A stretch of 48,814 nt of DNA, from NCBI GenBank assembly GCA_903826775.1, contig CAIKFU010000055.1:1-48814 (forward strand), in the 5' to 3' direction. Both the position numbers and the translations under genes were made by a program. Shown here one piece after another: positions 9,895 to 19,247 of this stretch. The stretch's first letter is position 1. Every line of letters starts with the position of its first letter. This DNA comes from an uncultured beta proteobacterium. GTDB taxonomy: Bacteria > Pseudomonadota > Gammaproteobacteria > Burkholderiales > Burkholderiaceae. The notes below the pieces were generated by a model. That model was not told the DNA's origin, did no database searches, and saw only the letters and a program-made list of their open reading frames with translations.

Positions 9895-10812
9895 TTAAAC
9901 CATCTGCTGAATACCAGCCAGAACCCATCCTCCTGAGCCCTCAACTGGCTTACTTAAATTCCAAATTTCAGAAAAACCACTCGCTGGAGTATTTAATTGC
10001 TCTCGAATCATCCCGCTAAATTGAACACTGCATAAATATGAATCATTCGCCGTTTCAATGCCAAGCAACTGAGCATTCAGCGTGACCACATCGGTTTGAT
10101 TCGCTCCGTCTGAACGCCCTCCCAAGTCCTGCTGCAACTTAACGAACATTTCAGCAGTAGTGAACTCGCGTAAGAAATTTAAATCCCCAGAATCCCATGC
10201 TTTCTGCAACTTTACAAAATATTGCTTTGCATTATCAAGAAAAACGTACTCATCAAAACCGGCCGGTAAATTCAGGCTATACGAAGCGGGATCAGAAGAA
10301 ATTCCACCAAATGCATTGGCAGCCGGATTAAATACGGGCTCCTGCCGAACGCCAGACTCATTCACCAATGATCTCTGCATTCCTTCACTACTTGGCACGG
10401 AGGGAGACTGCCCGCCCGCAGTTAAACCGTGGGAGAACCTCCTCATGATGGACAGGATTAAAAAGCCAGCGGCAAAGGCTATTAATAAGCCCATCACCAG
10501 AGAAGAAGCCTCCTCACCCATTCCAAAATGTGAAAGTAAGTATCCAATTCCAAGGCCAGCAGCTAAACCACCAAGCATTCCGCCAAAACCAAAACGATTG
10601 CTAGCTTGCGGGTTTTGAGGGCTTGGAGCAGCTTGCTGCGACTGTTGTGGCCTTTGCGCTGGGGAAGCCGGTTGTATTTGCTTTTGGATTGGAGCGCTTG
10701 GCATGCGTCCAAAACTGCTTCCACCTCCAAGTCGCCCAGCACTTGCATCCCCAATGCAAATAAATAACAACCCCAAACTCAGTAGCACTGTCCTCACAAA
10801 ATAATTATTCAT
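9895..10812 (-). CDS. Tim44-like domain protein, secreted or membrane-anchored
   Basis: A 305-residue protein with an N-terminal signal peptide, a likely cleavage site after DASA (residue 25), and a low-complexity Pro/Gln/Ala stretch (about 40-70). A Gly-rich region with a hydrophobic segment follows (about 103-125), then a C-terminal Tim44/MRPL45-like domain (about 175-305). Bacterial members of this family are common in Burkholderiales. They are membrane proteins of undefined role, and the mitochondrial Tim44 function should not be transferred. It follows ubiE by 36 bases on the same strand and ends at a strong terminator. Confidence 0.8.
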   Translation of the reverse strand: MNNYFVRTVLLSLGLLFICIGDASAGRLGGGSSFGRMPSAPIQKQIQPASPAQRPQQSQQAAPSPQNPQASNRFGFGGMLGGLAAGLGIGYLLSHFGMGEEASSLVMGLLIAFAAGFLILSIMRRFSHGLTAGGQSPSVPSSEGMQRSLVNESGVRQEPVFNPAANAFGGISSDPASYSLNLPAGFDEYVFLDNAKQYFVKLQKAWDSGDLNFLREFTTAEMFVKLQQDLGGRSDGANQTDVVTLNAQLLGIETANDSYLCSVQFSGMIREQLNTPASGFSEIWNLSKPVEGSGGWVLAGIQQMV

Positions 10813-10848
10813 TTAACCTGTTCCCTCACGAAATTTACTTTCTTATCT

Positions 10849-11592
10849 TTAATATTTAGTGCCAATATGTAACGCAACAATTCCTCCACTAAGCCTATAC
10901 GTCTCTACTTCGTCAAAACCCGCATCCAGCATCATCTCTTTCAGCTTCCCAGCATCTGGGTGCATTCGAATCGACTCTGCTAAATATTGATAACTTTCAG
11001 AATCTTTGGCAATCTTATCCCCTAGCCACGGCAAAACTTTGAATGAATAAATGTCATAAATGGGCTGCAAAAATGCATCTGGTTTTGAAAACTCCAAAAC
11101 CAAAACTTTACCGCCCGGCTTAATTACTCGACACATCTCTCTCAAAGCCACATCTTTATGAGTCATGTTGCGAAGACCAAACGCTACAGTGACAACATCA
11201 AAATATCTTGAAGAAAATGGGATTTTTTCAGCGTCTAGTTGAATACATGGTAACGCGAATCCACTATCTAATAATCTATCTCGCCCCACCCCCAGCATGG
11301 AGGCATTGATATCGCTCAACCACACTTCTGCCTCTGGATTGATGCCCCATTGAACCTCGCGAGCAAAAGCGGTAGCTAAATCACCAGTCCCCCCTGCTAT
11401 GTCCAAAACCTTTTGACCTGATTGAACATGGGCTTTAGCAATTGTTATCTTTTTCCACAAACGATGCAACCCAAATGACATCAAGTCATTCATCACATCA
11501 TACTTACTGGCTACGGAATGAAATACGTCCGCAACTTTTCTAGCTTTTTCTGCTTCCTCAATATTCTGATATCCAAAGTGGGTTTTACTCAT
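10849..11592 (-). CDS. ubiE: Ubiquinone/menaquinone C-methyltransferase UbiE
   Basis: S-adenosylmethionine-dependent C-methyltransferase acting on the benzoquinol ring in ubiquinone synthesis. The 247-residue length is typical. The SAM-binding motif I is [11 protein letters not shown] (62-72). Family signatures [17 protein letters not shown] (near 31-47) and [16 protein letters not shown] are present. It lies 15 bases downstream of the DUF971 gene and upstream of the Tim44-like gene and ubiJ-ubiB, giving a quinone-biosynthesis neighbourhood. Confidence 0.97.
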   Translation of the reverse strand: MSKTHFGYQNIEEAEKARKVADVFHSVASKYDVMNDLMSFGLHRLWKKITIAKAHVQSGQKVLDIAGGTGDLATAFAREVQWGINPEAEVWLSDINASMLGVGRDRLLDSGFALPCIQLDAEKIPFSSRYFDVVTVAFGLRNMTHKDVALREMCRVIKPGGKVLVLEFSKPDAFLQPIYDIYSFKVLPWLGDKIAKDSESYQYLAESIRMHPDAGKLKEMMLDAGFDEVETYRLSGGIVALHIGTKY

Positions 11593-11607
11593 TCTCGCTA
11601 TCTTTAT

Positions 11608-11997
11608 TTAATGATGGTTGCCGCAGGAGTGTCCCTGTTTAATCATAGGATCATCCCGATCAATTCCAGCAACATTCAATTTTTCTAAATACTCATTCCA
11701 AAATTTCTCTTGATTTTCACCTAATGAAAATAAATAGTCCCAAGAATACAACCCAGAATCATGTCCATCGGAAAATGTTGGCTTAATTGCATAATGCCCT
11801 ACTGGCTCAACCTCAACTATTAGAATATCCCTCTTTCCCGTTTGCAGTGTTTCTTGACCTGGGCCATGACCTCGTACTTCTGCAGAAGGAGATGAAACAC
11901 GCAAGTATTCAAATGGCAAGCGAAAAATTTTACCCCCCTCGTAGGATAACTCTAAAACCCTTGATTTCTGATGGACCACAACATTAATTGGAATCAT
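11608..11997 (-). CDS. DUF971 family protein (GBBH-like N-terminal domain)
   Basis: A 129-residue single-domain protein of the DUF971 family, related to the N-terminal domain of gamma-butyrobetaine hydroxylase. Visible features are the LELSYEGG.FRLPFEYLRVSSPSAEVRGHG core and the SDGHDSGLYSWDYL segment. The C-terminus carries a short Cys/His tail (HSCGNHH) that might bind metal; that is inference. Its ATG overlaps the TAA of the upstream oxidoreductase by one base, implying translational coupling. DUF971 next to ubiE is common in betaproteobacteria, but its function is not known to me. Confidence 0.83.
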   Translation of the reverse strand: MIPINVVVHQKSRVLELSYEGGKIFRLPFEYLRVSSPSAEVRGHGPGQETLQTGKRDILIVEVEPVGHYAIKPTFSDGHDSGLYSWDYLFSLGENQEKFWNEYLEKLNVAGIDRDDPMIKQGHSCGNHH

Positions 11998-14900
11998 TAG
12001 ACTAACACCCTCTCAATACCGCCTTGATTGGCACATTCAACATATTCTTGCATCCAATTGCTACCTAGTAAACGTTCGGCCATCTCAACTACGATGTAAT
12101 CAGCTGTTGTATTGCTGTCAGAATCAAAGCGGGACAGCCCCTGCAAGCATGAAGGGCAACTTGTCAATACCTTTACCTCGCCATCAAATCCTGATTGCAA
12201 AGCTGCGGCTGACTTTTCCATTTCTATTTGTTTTCTAAACCTAACTTGAGTTGAAATGTCTGGACGAGAAACAGCCAAAGTTCCAGATTCACCGCAGCAT
12301 CGCTCATTTTTTTGGATCAAACTACCATCCTCAGTTTGAATAAGCTGGTTCACTGTCTTCAATGGATCCTGTAATTTCATAGGTGAATGGCATGGATCGT
12401 GATACATATATTTCACACCTTTGATGCCGGAAAGTTTAACTCCTTTTTCCATCAAATATTCATGGATATCAATAATTCGACATCCTGGAAAAATTTGATC
12501 AAATTGATATCCGGCTAACTGGTCATAACAAGTACCACAAGATACCACCACCGTCTTAATATCTAAGTAATTTAATGTATTGGCGACCCGATGAAAAAGC
12601 ACTCGGTTATCGGTGATCATTTTCTCTGCCTTATCAAAATCCCCATTTCCCCTCTGGGGGTAGCCACAGCAAAGATATCCTGGAGGCAACACAGTTTGAA
12701 CCCCAACATTCCACAACATCGCCTGGGTTGCTAATCCAACCTGAGAAAACAGTCGCTCAGAACCGCATCCTGGAAAATAAAATACGGCCTCAGTTTCAGT
12801 TGAAGTTGTCTTTGGATCCCGAATAATGGGAACATAATTTGCATCTTCAATATCCAATAAAGCTCGTGCTGTTTTTTTAGGTAAATTACCAGGCATCTTT
12901 TTATTAATGAAAAAAATCACCTGCTCTTTTAGAGCCGGTTTTCCAACAGTTGATGGTGGACGATTAGTTTGTTTTCTAGCAAATTTTCCCAACAAATCAT
13001 TTCCTAGTCGCTGCAAACGATATCCCCAGCCAATCATGATCTGACGAGTCAATCGAATTGTGTCTGGGTTGGTAGCATTCAAAAAAAACATGGAGGCTGC
13101 CGTACCCGGATTGAAGCGTTGTTGACCCATCTTGCGTAATAAATTTCGCATATTCATGGTCACATCACCAAAATCAATCTTGACGGGGCATGGCGTAAGG
13201 CATTTATGACAAACAGTACAGTGTGCTGCAACATCATCGAACATGTCCCAATGCCGAATTGAAATTCCGCGACGAGTTTGCTCTTCGTAAAGAAATGCCT
13301 CTATCAGCAAGGAGGTAGCTAAAATTTTGTCACGTGGACTATAAAATAAATTTGCACGCGGTACATGTGTGGCACATACGGGTTTGCATTTACCGCAACG
13401 TAAACAATCCTTAATACTGTCAGCAATTGCCCCAATATCGCTTTGTTGCATGATAATTGATTCATGCCCCATCAAACCAAAACTTGGGGTATAAGCTTTC
13501 TCCAAATCAGCATGTGGCATTAACTTCCCCTTATTAAATCTGCCTTCAGGGTCAATGCGATTTTTATAGGCACGAAAATCTTTTAACTCTTCATCTGTAA
13601 GGTATTCCAACTTAGTAATGCCTATACCGTGCTCGCCAGAAATTACACCATCAAGAGATCTAGCTAAGGCCATAATTTTATTTACTGCTTGATGTGCATC
13701 CTTCATCATTTCATAGTCGTCAGAATTAACCGGGATATTAGTATGCACATTCCCATCTCCAGCATGCATATGAAGAGCAACAAAAACGCGCTTACGTAAA
13801 ACTTGCCGATGAATTGTTTCTAACTCGTTCAACATGGGTTCAAATACTAGTCCACCAAAAATAATCCTTAACTCTGCACGCACTTCCACTTTCCACGAGG
13901 CGCGCAGGGAATAGTTTTGTAACTGAGCAAAATGGGCATCCATGCCAATTAACCACTCAGACCAGCGGGCACGAACGTTCGCAATCACCACCAATGCTTG
14001 TTGAACGCGATCCCCCAATATCTCTTCAATTGGAATGTCGTATGAATCATCACTCTTTCCCAACGGGAATGATTTTTTCTTTAAAAATGATTCCAATCCA
14101 TCCAGAATTTGCAGTTTATTTTTCAGGGACAATTCAATATTGATACGATCAATGCCGTCTGTGTACTCCCCCATTCGATGCAGGGGGATGACCACATCCT
14201 CATTGATCTTAAATGCATTGGTATGTCTTGCAATTGCGGCTGTGCGAGCTCTATCCAACCAAAACTTTTTTCTTGCTTCAGCACTAACAGCAACAAAGCC
14301 TTCTCCTACTCGCAGGTTCGCCATCCTGACAACTTCACTAGTAGCGCTCGCAACTGCAATATCGTCATCTCCAGCAATATCGCCAATTAATACCATTTTT
14401 GGCAAACCGTTTCTTTTGGATTTTGTCGAATATCCGACCGCTCGCAAATATCGATCATCCAAATGCTCTAGTCCAGCTAAAATTGGTCCGCCCTGTTTAC
14501 TTAGGCCATCGAGATATGCCTTAATTTCTACAATACTAGGAATTGCTTCACGCGCCTGACCAAAAAATTCAAGGCAAACAGTACGCATATATTTAGGCAT
14601 GCGGTGCAATATCCAAGTTGCACTTGTTATCAAGCCATCGCATCCCTCCTTTTGCACGCCAGGAAGACCTGAAAGAAATTTGTCTGTCACATCTTTCCCT
14701 AGTCCAGCTTTTCTGAAACGTCTGCCTTCTACCTCCAGTATTTCTGAACGTAAAACTTTTTCACCGGGTTCTTTCGATCCATCCGACCAAGTAAGTTGAA
14801 AACGCACCATTTCGACTTCATGAATTTTCCCAAGATTGTGGTCTAAGCGTTCGATATCAAGCCAATTGCCTCCGGGGTCCACCATTCTCCAACTTGCTAA

Positions 14901-15836
14901 GTTATCTAACGCAGTACCCCACAACACTGCCTTCTTACCGCCGGCATTCATAGCAATATTGCCACCAATACAACTTGCATCAGCAGATGTAGGATCCACA
15001 GCAAAAACTAAACCCGCGCTCTCAGCAGCGTCTGCTACCCTTCTTGTAACTACTCCAGCCCCTGTAAAAATAGTAGGAACCAAGCAATTGATGCCTGGCA
15101 AAGTCTTATTTTGAACTGCATCAATTTGTTCTAATTTTTCGGTATTCATGACCGCCGACATCGCTACTAATGGAATGGCTCCACCTGTATATCCAGTCCC
15201 TCCTCCACGAGGGATGATAGTTAAACCTAACTCGATACAAGCCTTTACCAACCCCGGAATTTCCCTCTCATAATCGGGCTTTATAACAACAAATGGAAAC
15301 TCCACACGCCAATCTGTCGCATCTGTGACATGAGCAACTCGTGACACCCCATCAAATGCAATGTTATCGGCCGCGGTATATCGTCCGAGCACTTTTTTGG
15401 CAAGCTTACGTAAGCGCGCTACTTCAACAAAGTTATCCTCAAAATTCTTAACAGCACCATGAGCTGCTTGAAGCAAGACATGTACTTGATCAGCAGAATC
15501 TGATGATGAAGCACGCTTATTTACTTCGCCCAATCGATGCCATAAAGCATCAATCAACATTTGACGGCGGTTTGCATTATCTAGAAGATCGTCTTGTAAA
15601 AATGGATTTCTTTGAACCACCCATATATCGCCTAGAACTTCAAATAACATGCGGGCTGAACGGCCTGTCCGCCTAACGCCACGAAGAGCATTAAGGACAG
15701 TCCACGATTCTTCACCCAACAATCGAATTACGATTTCTCGATCTGAAAAAGAGGTGTAGTTATAGGGGATTTCACGCAAGCGGGGCATATTTGCCTCGGC
15801 GTCCAGCAACTGATTTAAAGCTAATGGGGCATTCAT
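11997..15836 (-). CDS. Large FAD-linked oxidoreductase with 4Fe-4S and CCG domains (DUF3683 type)
   Basis: A fused enzyme of about 1279 residues, probably a membrane-associated 2-hydroxyacid (D-lactate or D-2-hydroxyglutarate-like) dehydrogenase passing electrons to quinones. In order: a DUF3683-type N-terminus; a PCMH FAD-binding domain with [11 protein letters not shown] (about 209-219); an FAD-oxidase C-terminal domain with [12 protein letters not shown] and GEHGIG; two 4Fe-4S clusters with [11 protein letters not shown] (about 810) and [11 protein letters not shown] (about 871); and two CCG motifs (about 1058 and 1180). A TTG start at 15851 is also possible. I prefer the ATG at 15836 because a good promoter (15861-15890) would leave almost no leader for the TTG. 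Substrate is not deducible from sequence. Confidence 0.87.
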   Translation of the reverse strand: MNAPLALNQLLDAEANMPRLREIPYNYTSFSDREIVIRLLGEESWTVLNALRGVRRTGRSARMLFEVLGDIWVVQRNPFLQDDLLDNANRRQMLIDALWHRLGEVNKRASSSDSADQVHVLLQAAHGAVKNFEDNFVEVARLRKLAKKVLGRYTAADNIAFDGVSRVAHVTDATDWRVEFPFVVIKPDYEREIPGLVKACIELGLTIIPRGGGTGYTGGAIPLVAMSAVMNTEKLEQIDAVQNKTLPGINCLVPTIFTGAGVVTRRVADAAESAGLVFAVDPTSADASCIGGNIAMNAGGKKAVLWGTALDNLASWRMVDPGGNWLDIERLDHNLGKIHEVEMVRFQLTWSDGSKEPGEKVLRSEILEVEGRRFRKAGLGKDVTDKFLSGLPGVQKEGCDGLITSATWILHRMPKYMRTVCLEFFGQAREAIPSIVEIKAYLDGLSKQGGPILAGLEHLDDRYLRAVGYSTKSKRNGLPKMVLIGDIAGDDDIAVASATSEVVRMANLRVGEGFVAVSAEARKKFWLDRARTAAIARHTNAFKINEDVVIPLHRMGEYTDGIDRINIELSLKNKLQILDGLESFLKKKSFPLGKSDDSYDIPIEEILGDRVQQALVVIANVRARWSEWLIGMDAHFAQLQNYSLRASWKVEVRAELRIIFGGLVFEPMLNELETIHRQVLRKRVFVALHMHAGDGNVHTNIPVNSDDYEMMKDAHQAVNKIMALARSLDGVISGEHGIGITKLEYLTDEELKDFRAYKNRIDPEGRFNKGKLMPHADLEKAYTPSFGLMGHESIIMQQSDIGAIADSIKDCLRCGKCKPVCATHVPRANLFYSPRDKILATSLLIEAFLYEEQTRRGISIRHWDMFDDVAAHCTVCHKCLTPCPVKIDFGDVTMNMRNLLRKMGQQRFNPGTAASMFFLNATNPDTIRLTRQIMIGWGYRLQRLGNDLLGKFARKQTNRPPSTVGKPALKEQVIFFINKKMPGNLPKKTARALLDIEDANYVPIIRDPKTTSTETEAVFYFPGCGSERLFSQVGLATQAMLWNVGVQTVLPPGYLCCGYPQRGNGDFDKAEKMITDNRVLFHRVANTLNYLDIKTVVVSCGTCYDQLAGYQFDQIFPGCRIIDIHEYLMEKGVKLSGIKGVKYMYHDPCHSPMKLQDPLKTVNQLIQTEDGSLIQKNERCCGESGTLAVSRPDISTQVRFRKQIEMEKSAAALQSGFDGEVKVLTSCPSCLQGLSRFDSDSNTTADYIVVEMAERLLGSNWMQEYVECANQGGIERVLV

Positions 15837-15860
15837 AGCGTGATATTTCAATAAATATGC

Positions 15861-15890
15861 ATTTTAATTGAGCAATCCTAACATTGTCAG
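15861..15890 (-). promoter_or_regulatory. Candidate sigma-70 promoter of the FAD/Fe-S oxidoreductase
   Basis: On the minus strand, CTGACA (15885-15890) and TAAAAT (15861-15866) are separated by 18 bases, each matching five of six consensus positions. Transcription would start near 15854. This supports translation from the ATG at 15836 rather than the TTG at 15851, and it may drive the whole minus-strand series towards ubiE. Confidence 0.5.
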
Positions 15891-15971
15891 GATTCAATAC
15901 AGAATGCCACTAGCATGCATAAACCCTTGCAAAACTAAGGACTTAAACCCTATTCGTGGTACGCTCATTGG

Positions 15972-17504
15972 ATGGCAACGAACTACCTAAATAAAATTTT
16001 ATTTGCGCGGGTCTACGATGTGGCCCGAGAAACAGAACTGGAAATAGCTCCTGAACTTACGAAACGCTTGGGTAATAGGGTTTTATTGAAAAGGGAGGAC
16101 AACCAACCGGTTTTTTCCTTCAAATTGCGGGGTGCCTACAATAAAATGGCTCAATTAACCCCTCAAGCCCTAAAACGCGGGGTAATAACTGCATCAGCAG
16201 GAAATCATGCCCAAGGGGTTGCTCTTGCAGCAGCAAAACTCAAATGCAAAGCCGTTATTGTGATGCCAATAACCACCCCAAGCGTCAAAATAGACGCCGT
16301 AAAAGCTCATGGTGGACCTTGGGTTGAAGTTGTTCTTAAGGGTGACTCGTACAGCGATGCATTCACTTATTCTCAAACCCTTGAAAAAAAAGGGGGATTA
16401 ACATTTGTTCACCCATTTGACGACCCTGATGTTATTGCCGGCCAGGGAACTATAGCTAAAGAAATTTTTAAGCAGCATCCCGGTCACATTGACGCAATTT
16501 TTGTTGCTATTGGTGGTGGCGGGCTAATTGCTGGCATTGGTGAGTATGCAAATGCCGTTAGTCCAAAAACCAAAATTATTGGTGTTCAATCTGTAGATTC
16601 TGATGCTATGAAACGTTCGCTTGAAGCTGGGCGTCGCATTGAGTTAAAGGAAGTTGGGTTATTTTCAGATGGAACGGCGGTTAAATTAGTTGGTAAAGAA
16701 ACGTTTCGCATTTGCAAACGGGTTGTTGATGAAGTGGTTACTGTAGACACTGATGAGATTTGTGCTGCCATTAATGACGTATTTACTGATACCCGGAGCA
16801 TCCTTGAACCTGCCGGAGCACTTGCAATTGCCGGTATGAAAAAGTATGTTGACCAGAGTCGAATCAAAAAACAAACCTTGGTAGCCATTGCTTGTGGCGC
16901 AAATATGAATTTTAGTCGCCTCCGTTTTGTTGCTGAACGAGCAGACATTGGAGAGTTCCGCGAAGCAATATTTGCCGTCACCATTCCAGAAGAACGCGGT
17001 TCATTTAAACGGTTTTGCGAACTGCTTGGTCAACGCAATGTAACTGAATTCAACTACCGAATCGCCGATCAAAAACAAGCTCATATTTTTGTTGGTGTAG
17101 GTACCCAGAAAGCTAGTGACAGCAACACGATTGCAAAACATTTTCGCAAGGCAGGTTTTGCAACCATTGACCTCACCCATGATGAGCTTGCTAAATCACA
17201 CCTACGTCATATGGTAGGAGGGCATTCAGTCTTATCTAACAATGAATTACTTTATCGCTTTGAATTTCCAGAACGTCCTGGTGCCCTTATGCGATTCCTT
17301 ACTAGCATGGCCCCAAATTGGAATATCAGCCTGTTTCATTATCGAAATCATGGCGCCGATTATGGCCGTATTTTAGTTGGCTTACAGGTTCCTAAAAATG
17401 AACAAAAGCAATTTCGGAACTTCCTCTCCACTCTTGGATACCCTCACTGGAATGAGAGTGCCAATCCAGCTTATCGCCTCTTCCTAAAACAAGATGACCT
17501 ATAG
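15972..17504 (+). CDS. ilvA: Threonine ammonia-lyase, biosynthetic
   Basis: PLP enzyme converting threonine to 2-oxobutanoate, the committed step of isoleucine synthesis. The 510-residue length matches the biosynthetic (regulated) form. Visible motifs are SFKLRGAYNKM with the Schiff-base lysine K51, ASAGNHAQG (74-82) and the phosphate-binding GGGGL (181-185). Two ACT-like regulatory domains follow at about 330-415 and 425-505, the second with RFEFPERPGALMRFL, implying allosteric control by isoleucine. It is transcribed divergently from the oxidoreductase. The next gene overlaps it by 11 bases. Confidence 0.96.
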   Translation: MATNYLNKILFARVYDVARETELEIAPELTKRLGNRVLLKREDNQPVFSFKLRGAYNKMAQLTPQALKRGVITASAGNHAQGVALAAAKLKCKAVIVMPITTPSVKIDAVKAHGGPWVEVVLKGDSYSDAFTYSQTLEKKGGLTFVHPFDDPDVIAGQGTIAKEIFKQHPGHIDAIFVAIGGGGLIAGIGEYANAVSPKTKIIGVQSVDSDAMKRSLEAGRRIELKEVGLFSDGTAVKLVGKETFRICKRVVDEVVTVDTDEICAAINDVFTDTRSILEPAGALAIAGMKKYVDQSRIKKQTLVAIACGANMNFSRLRFVAERADIGEFREAIFAVTIPEERGSFKRFCELLGQRNVTEFNYRIADQKQAHIFVGVGTQKASDSNTIAKHFRKAGFATIDLTHDELAKSHLRHMVGGHSVLSNNELLYRFEFPERPGALMRFLTSMAPNWNISLFHYRNHGADYGRILVGLQVPKNEQKQFRNFLSTLGYPHWNESANPAYRLFLKQDDL

Positions 17505-18405
17505 CCTATCTGGAAAACTTGTAGTCGCAATCTCTTCTCGCGCTCTTTTTGATTTTGAGGAAGAAAATCGGCTTTTTGAATCGAGTGACGATAGTGCTTA
17601 CATGAAACTGCAACTGGAAAGGCTTTCCCAGCCAGCACAAGCAGGAGTGGCATTTCCGCTTGTAAAAAAATTGCTTGCCTTTAATCAAGGAGGCAAACAG
17701 CAAGTTGAAGTAGTCATCCTTTCAAGAAATGATCCTGTTAGTGGGTTACGAGTATTCCGCTCTGCTGAACACCATGGTCTTCATCTTGAACGTGGCGTAT
17801 TTACCAGAGGACGCCCACCTTATCACTACCTACGCTCGCTCCAAGCAAACTTGTTCTTATCAGCTAATGAAGATGATGTTCGTGCCACTATAGAGGCAGG
17901 CTTTCCTGCTGCACGAGTGTATCCAGAATCAAGCAAGACTGCAGAATCGCATCCTAATGAAATTCGCATAGCATTCGATGGTGATGCTGTTCTATTTTCT
18001 GATGAAGCTGAGCAAATTTTCCAGAACAAAGGTCTTGAGGCATTTGTTGACCATGAAAGCAAAAAGGCCGCGATACCATTGCCTCCTGGACCATTTAAAC
18101 CTTTATTAGAAGCATTGCATCGACTACAAAATAGGACTGATAAGCAAGGAATGCTTATTCGTACCGCATTGGTTACGGCACGTTCTGCACCTGCACATGA
18201 GCGTGCAATTCGCACCCTAATGAATTGGGGTGTGGAAGTCGATGAAGCAATGTTTCTTGGAGGACTATCCAAAAGTGACTTCTTGCGCGAATTCGAGCCC
18301 GACTTTTTCTTTGACGATCAAACTGGACATTGCCAATCTGCCGCCTCGGTTGCCCCAACTGGTCATGTTGTTTCTGGCGTGTCAAATCGTCATCACGACA
18401 AATAA
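17494..18405 (+). CDS. 5'-nucleotidase (cytosolic type I-like family)
   Basis: A 303-residue protein resembling the bacterial 5'-nucleotidase family related to eukaryotic cytosolic nucleotidase IA. Visible features are the N-terminal LVVAISSRALFDFEEENRLF, the segment RNDPVSGLRVF, an IAFDGDAVLFSDEAE block that would hold the catalytic aspartates, and a late FFDDQTGH metal-site segment. It should dephosphorylate nucleoside 5'-monophosphates in the cytoplasm. The start overlaps the ilvA end by 11 bases and the stop is eight bases before queF, so the three probably form one transcript. Substrate preference cannot be read from the sequence. Confidence 0.83.
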   Translation: MTYSLSGKLVVAISSRALFDFEEENRLFESSDDSAYMKLQLERLSQPAQAGVAFPLVKKLLAFNQGGKQQVEVVILSRNDPVSGLRVFRSAEHHGLHLERGVFTRGRPPYHYLRSLQANLFLSANEDDVRATIEAGFPAARVYPESSKTAESHPNEIRIAFDGDAVLFSDEAEQIFQNKGLEAFVDHESKKAAIPLPPGPFKPLLEALHRLQNRTDKQGMLIRTALVTARSAPAHERAIRTLMNWGVEVDEAMFLGGLSKSDFLREFEPDFFFDDQTGHCQSAASVAPTGHVVSGVSNRHHDK

Positions 18406-18413
18406 TTCTTTCT

Positions 18414-19241
18414 ATGGCTACATTACCGCTTGGTCAAAATACGCCTTATCCAGATCAATATGATCCTGCCCTGCTTTTTCCAATTCCACGCCTAGAAAAT
18501 CGCCTCAAATTAGGTATTAGCACCAGTCTGCCCCTACCATTTTTTGGAATTGATTTATGGAATGCCTATGAGTTGAGTTGGCTAAACTCGAAGGGTAAGC
18601 CCCAAATTGCTTTAGGGGAATTTCAGATACCTGCTGAGTCCCCCAATATGATTGAATCCAAATCACTGAAACTTTATTTGAATAGCTTAAATGGCAAACA
18701 TTTTGATAGCGAAGAGGATATCAAGGCATGTTTAATCACCGATCTATCCAAAGCTGCAGGAACAACTATTCAAGTCCATATTCAAAATCCTGAACATATC
18801 GCTAAACGTGGTTTAAAGGAATTGACTGGGCAATTAATAGATCGGCTAGATATTTTGATTGATCCAAACTGTTCTGCTGACCCAGCTTTGTTATCCACCG
18901 ATCAATCCTCAGGAATAATTGAACAATGCTTAGTTTCACATTTACTCAAATCAAACTGCCCAGTAACTGGTCAGCCAGATTGGGCAAGTGTGCAAATTCA
19001 CTACCGTGGACGCCCCATTCTCGAGGATGGATTATTACGATATTTAATTGGCTTTAGGCAACTTGGTGAATTTCACGAACACTGCGTTGAAACTATTTTT
19101 TGCGCCATAAATCAACAATGCAAACCTGAAAAACTTTCTGTTTACGCTCGATATACACGTCGCGGTGGATTGGATATCAATCCCCTTCGGACAAATTTCA
19201 ATTCACAATGGCCCGATAACATCCGTCACGCTAGGCAGTAA
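18414..19241 (+). CDS. queF: NADPH-dependent 7-cyano-7-deazaguanine reductase
   Basis: Reduces preQ0 to preQ1 in queuosine tRNA modification. The 275-residue product is the long, two-domain (E. coli-like) form. The family motif ESKSLKLYLNS is at 81-91. The catalytic cysteine that forms the thioimide with preQ0 is C182 in NCPVTGQPDW, with the acid D189. I chose the ATG at 18414, eight bases after the nucleotidase stop. An upstream extension to 18330 would overlap that gene and is not QueF-like. No clear Shine-Dalgarno is visible, so coupling to the upstream gene is likely. Confidence 0.93.
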   Translation: MATLPLGQNTPYPDQYDPALLFPIPRLENRLKLGISTSLPLPFFGIDLWNAYELSWLNSKGKPQIALGEFQIPAESPNMIESKSLKLYLNSLNGKHFDSEEDIKACLITDLSKAAGTTIQVHIQNPEHIAKRGLKELTGQLIDRLDILIDPNCSADPALLSTDQSSGIIEQCLVSHLLKSNCPVTGQPDWASVQIHYRGRPILEDGLLRYLIGFRQLGEFHEHCVETIFCAINQQCKPEKLSVYARYTRRGGLDINPLRTNFNSQWPDNIRHARQ

Positions 19242-19247
19242 AATGCT

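Noticed and set aside
10160..10618. 152-codon plus-strand open frame opposite the Tim44-like gene
   Set aside because: It is a shadow of the low-complexity and Gly-rich coding sequence on the other strand, with no family resemblance.
14035..14559. 174-codon plus-strand open frame inside the oxidoreductase gene
   Set aside because: It is antisense to the conserved FAD-oxidase domain, has no ribosome-binding site and no recognisable protein character.
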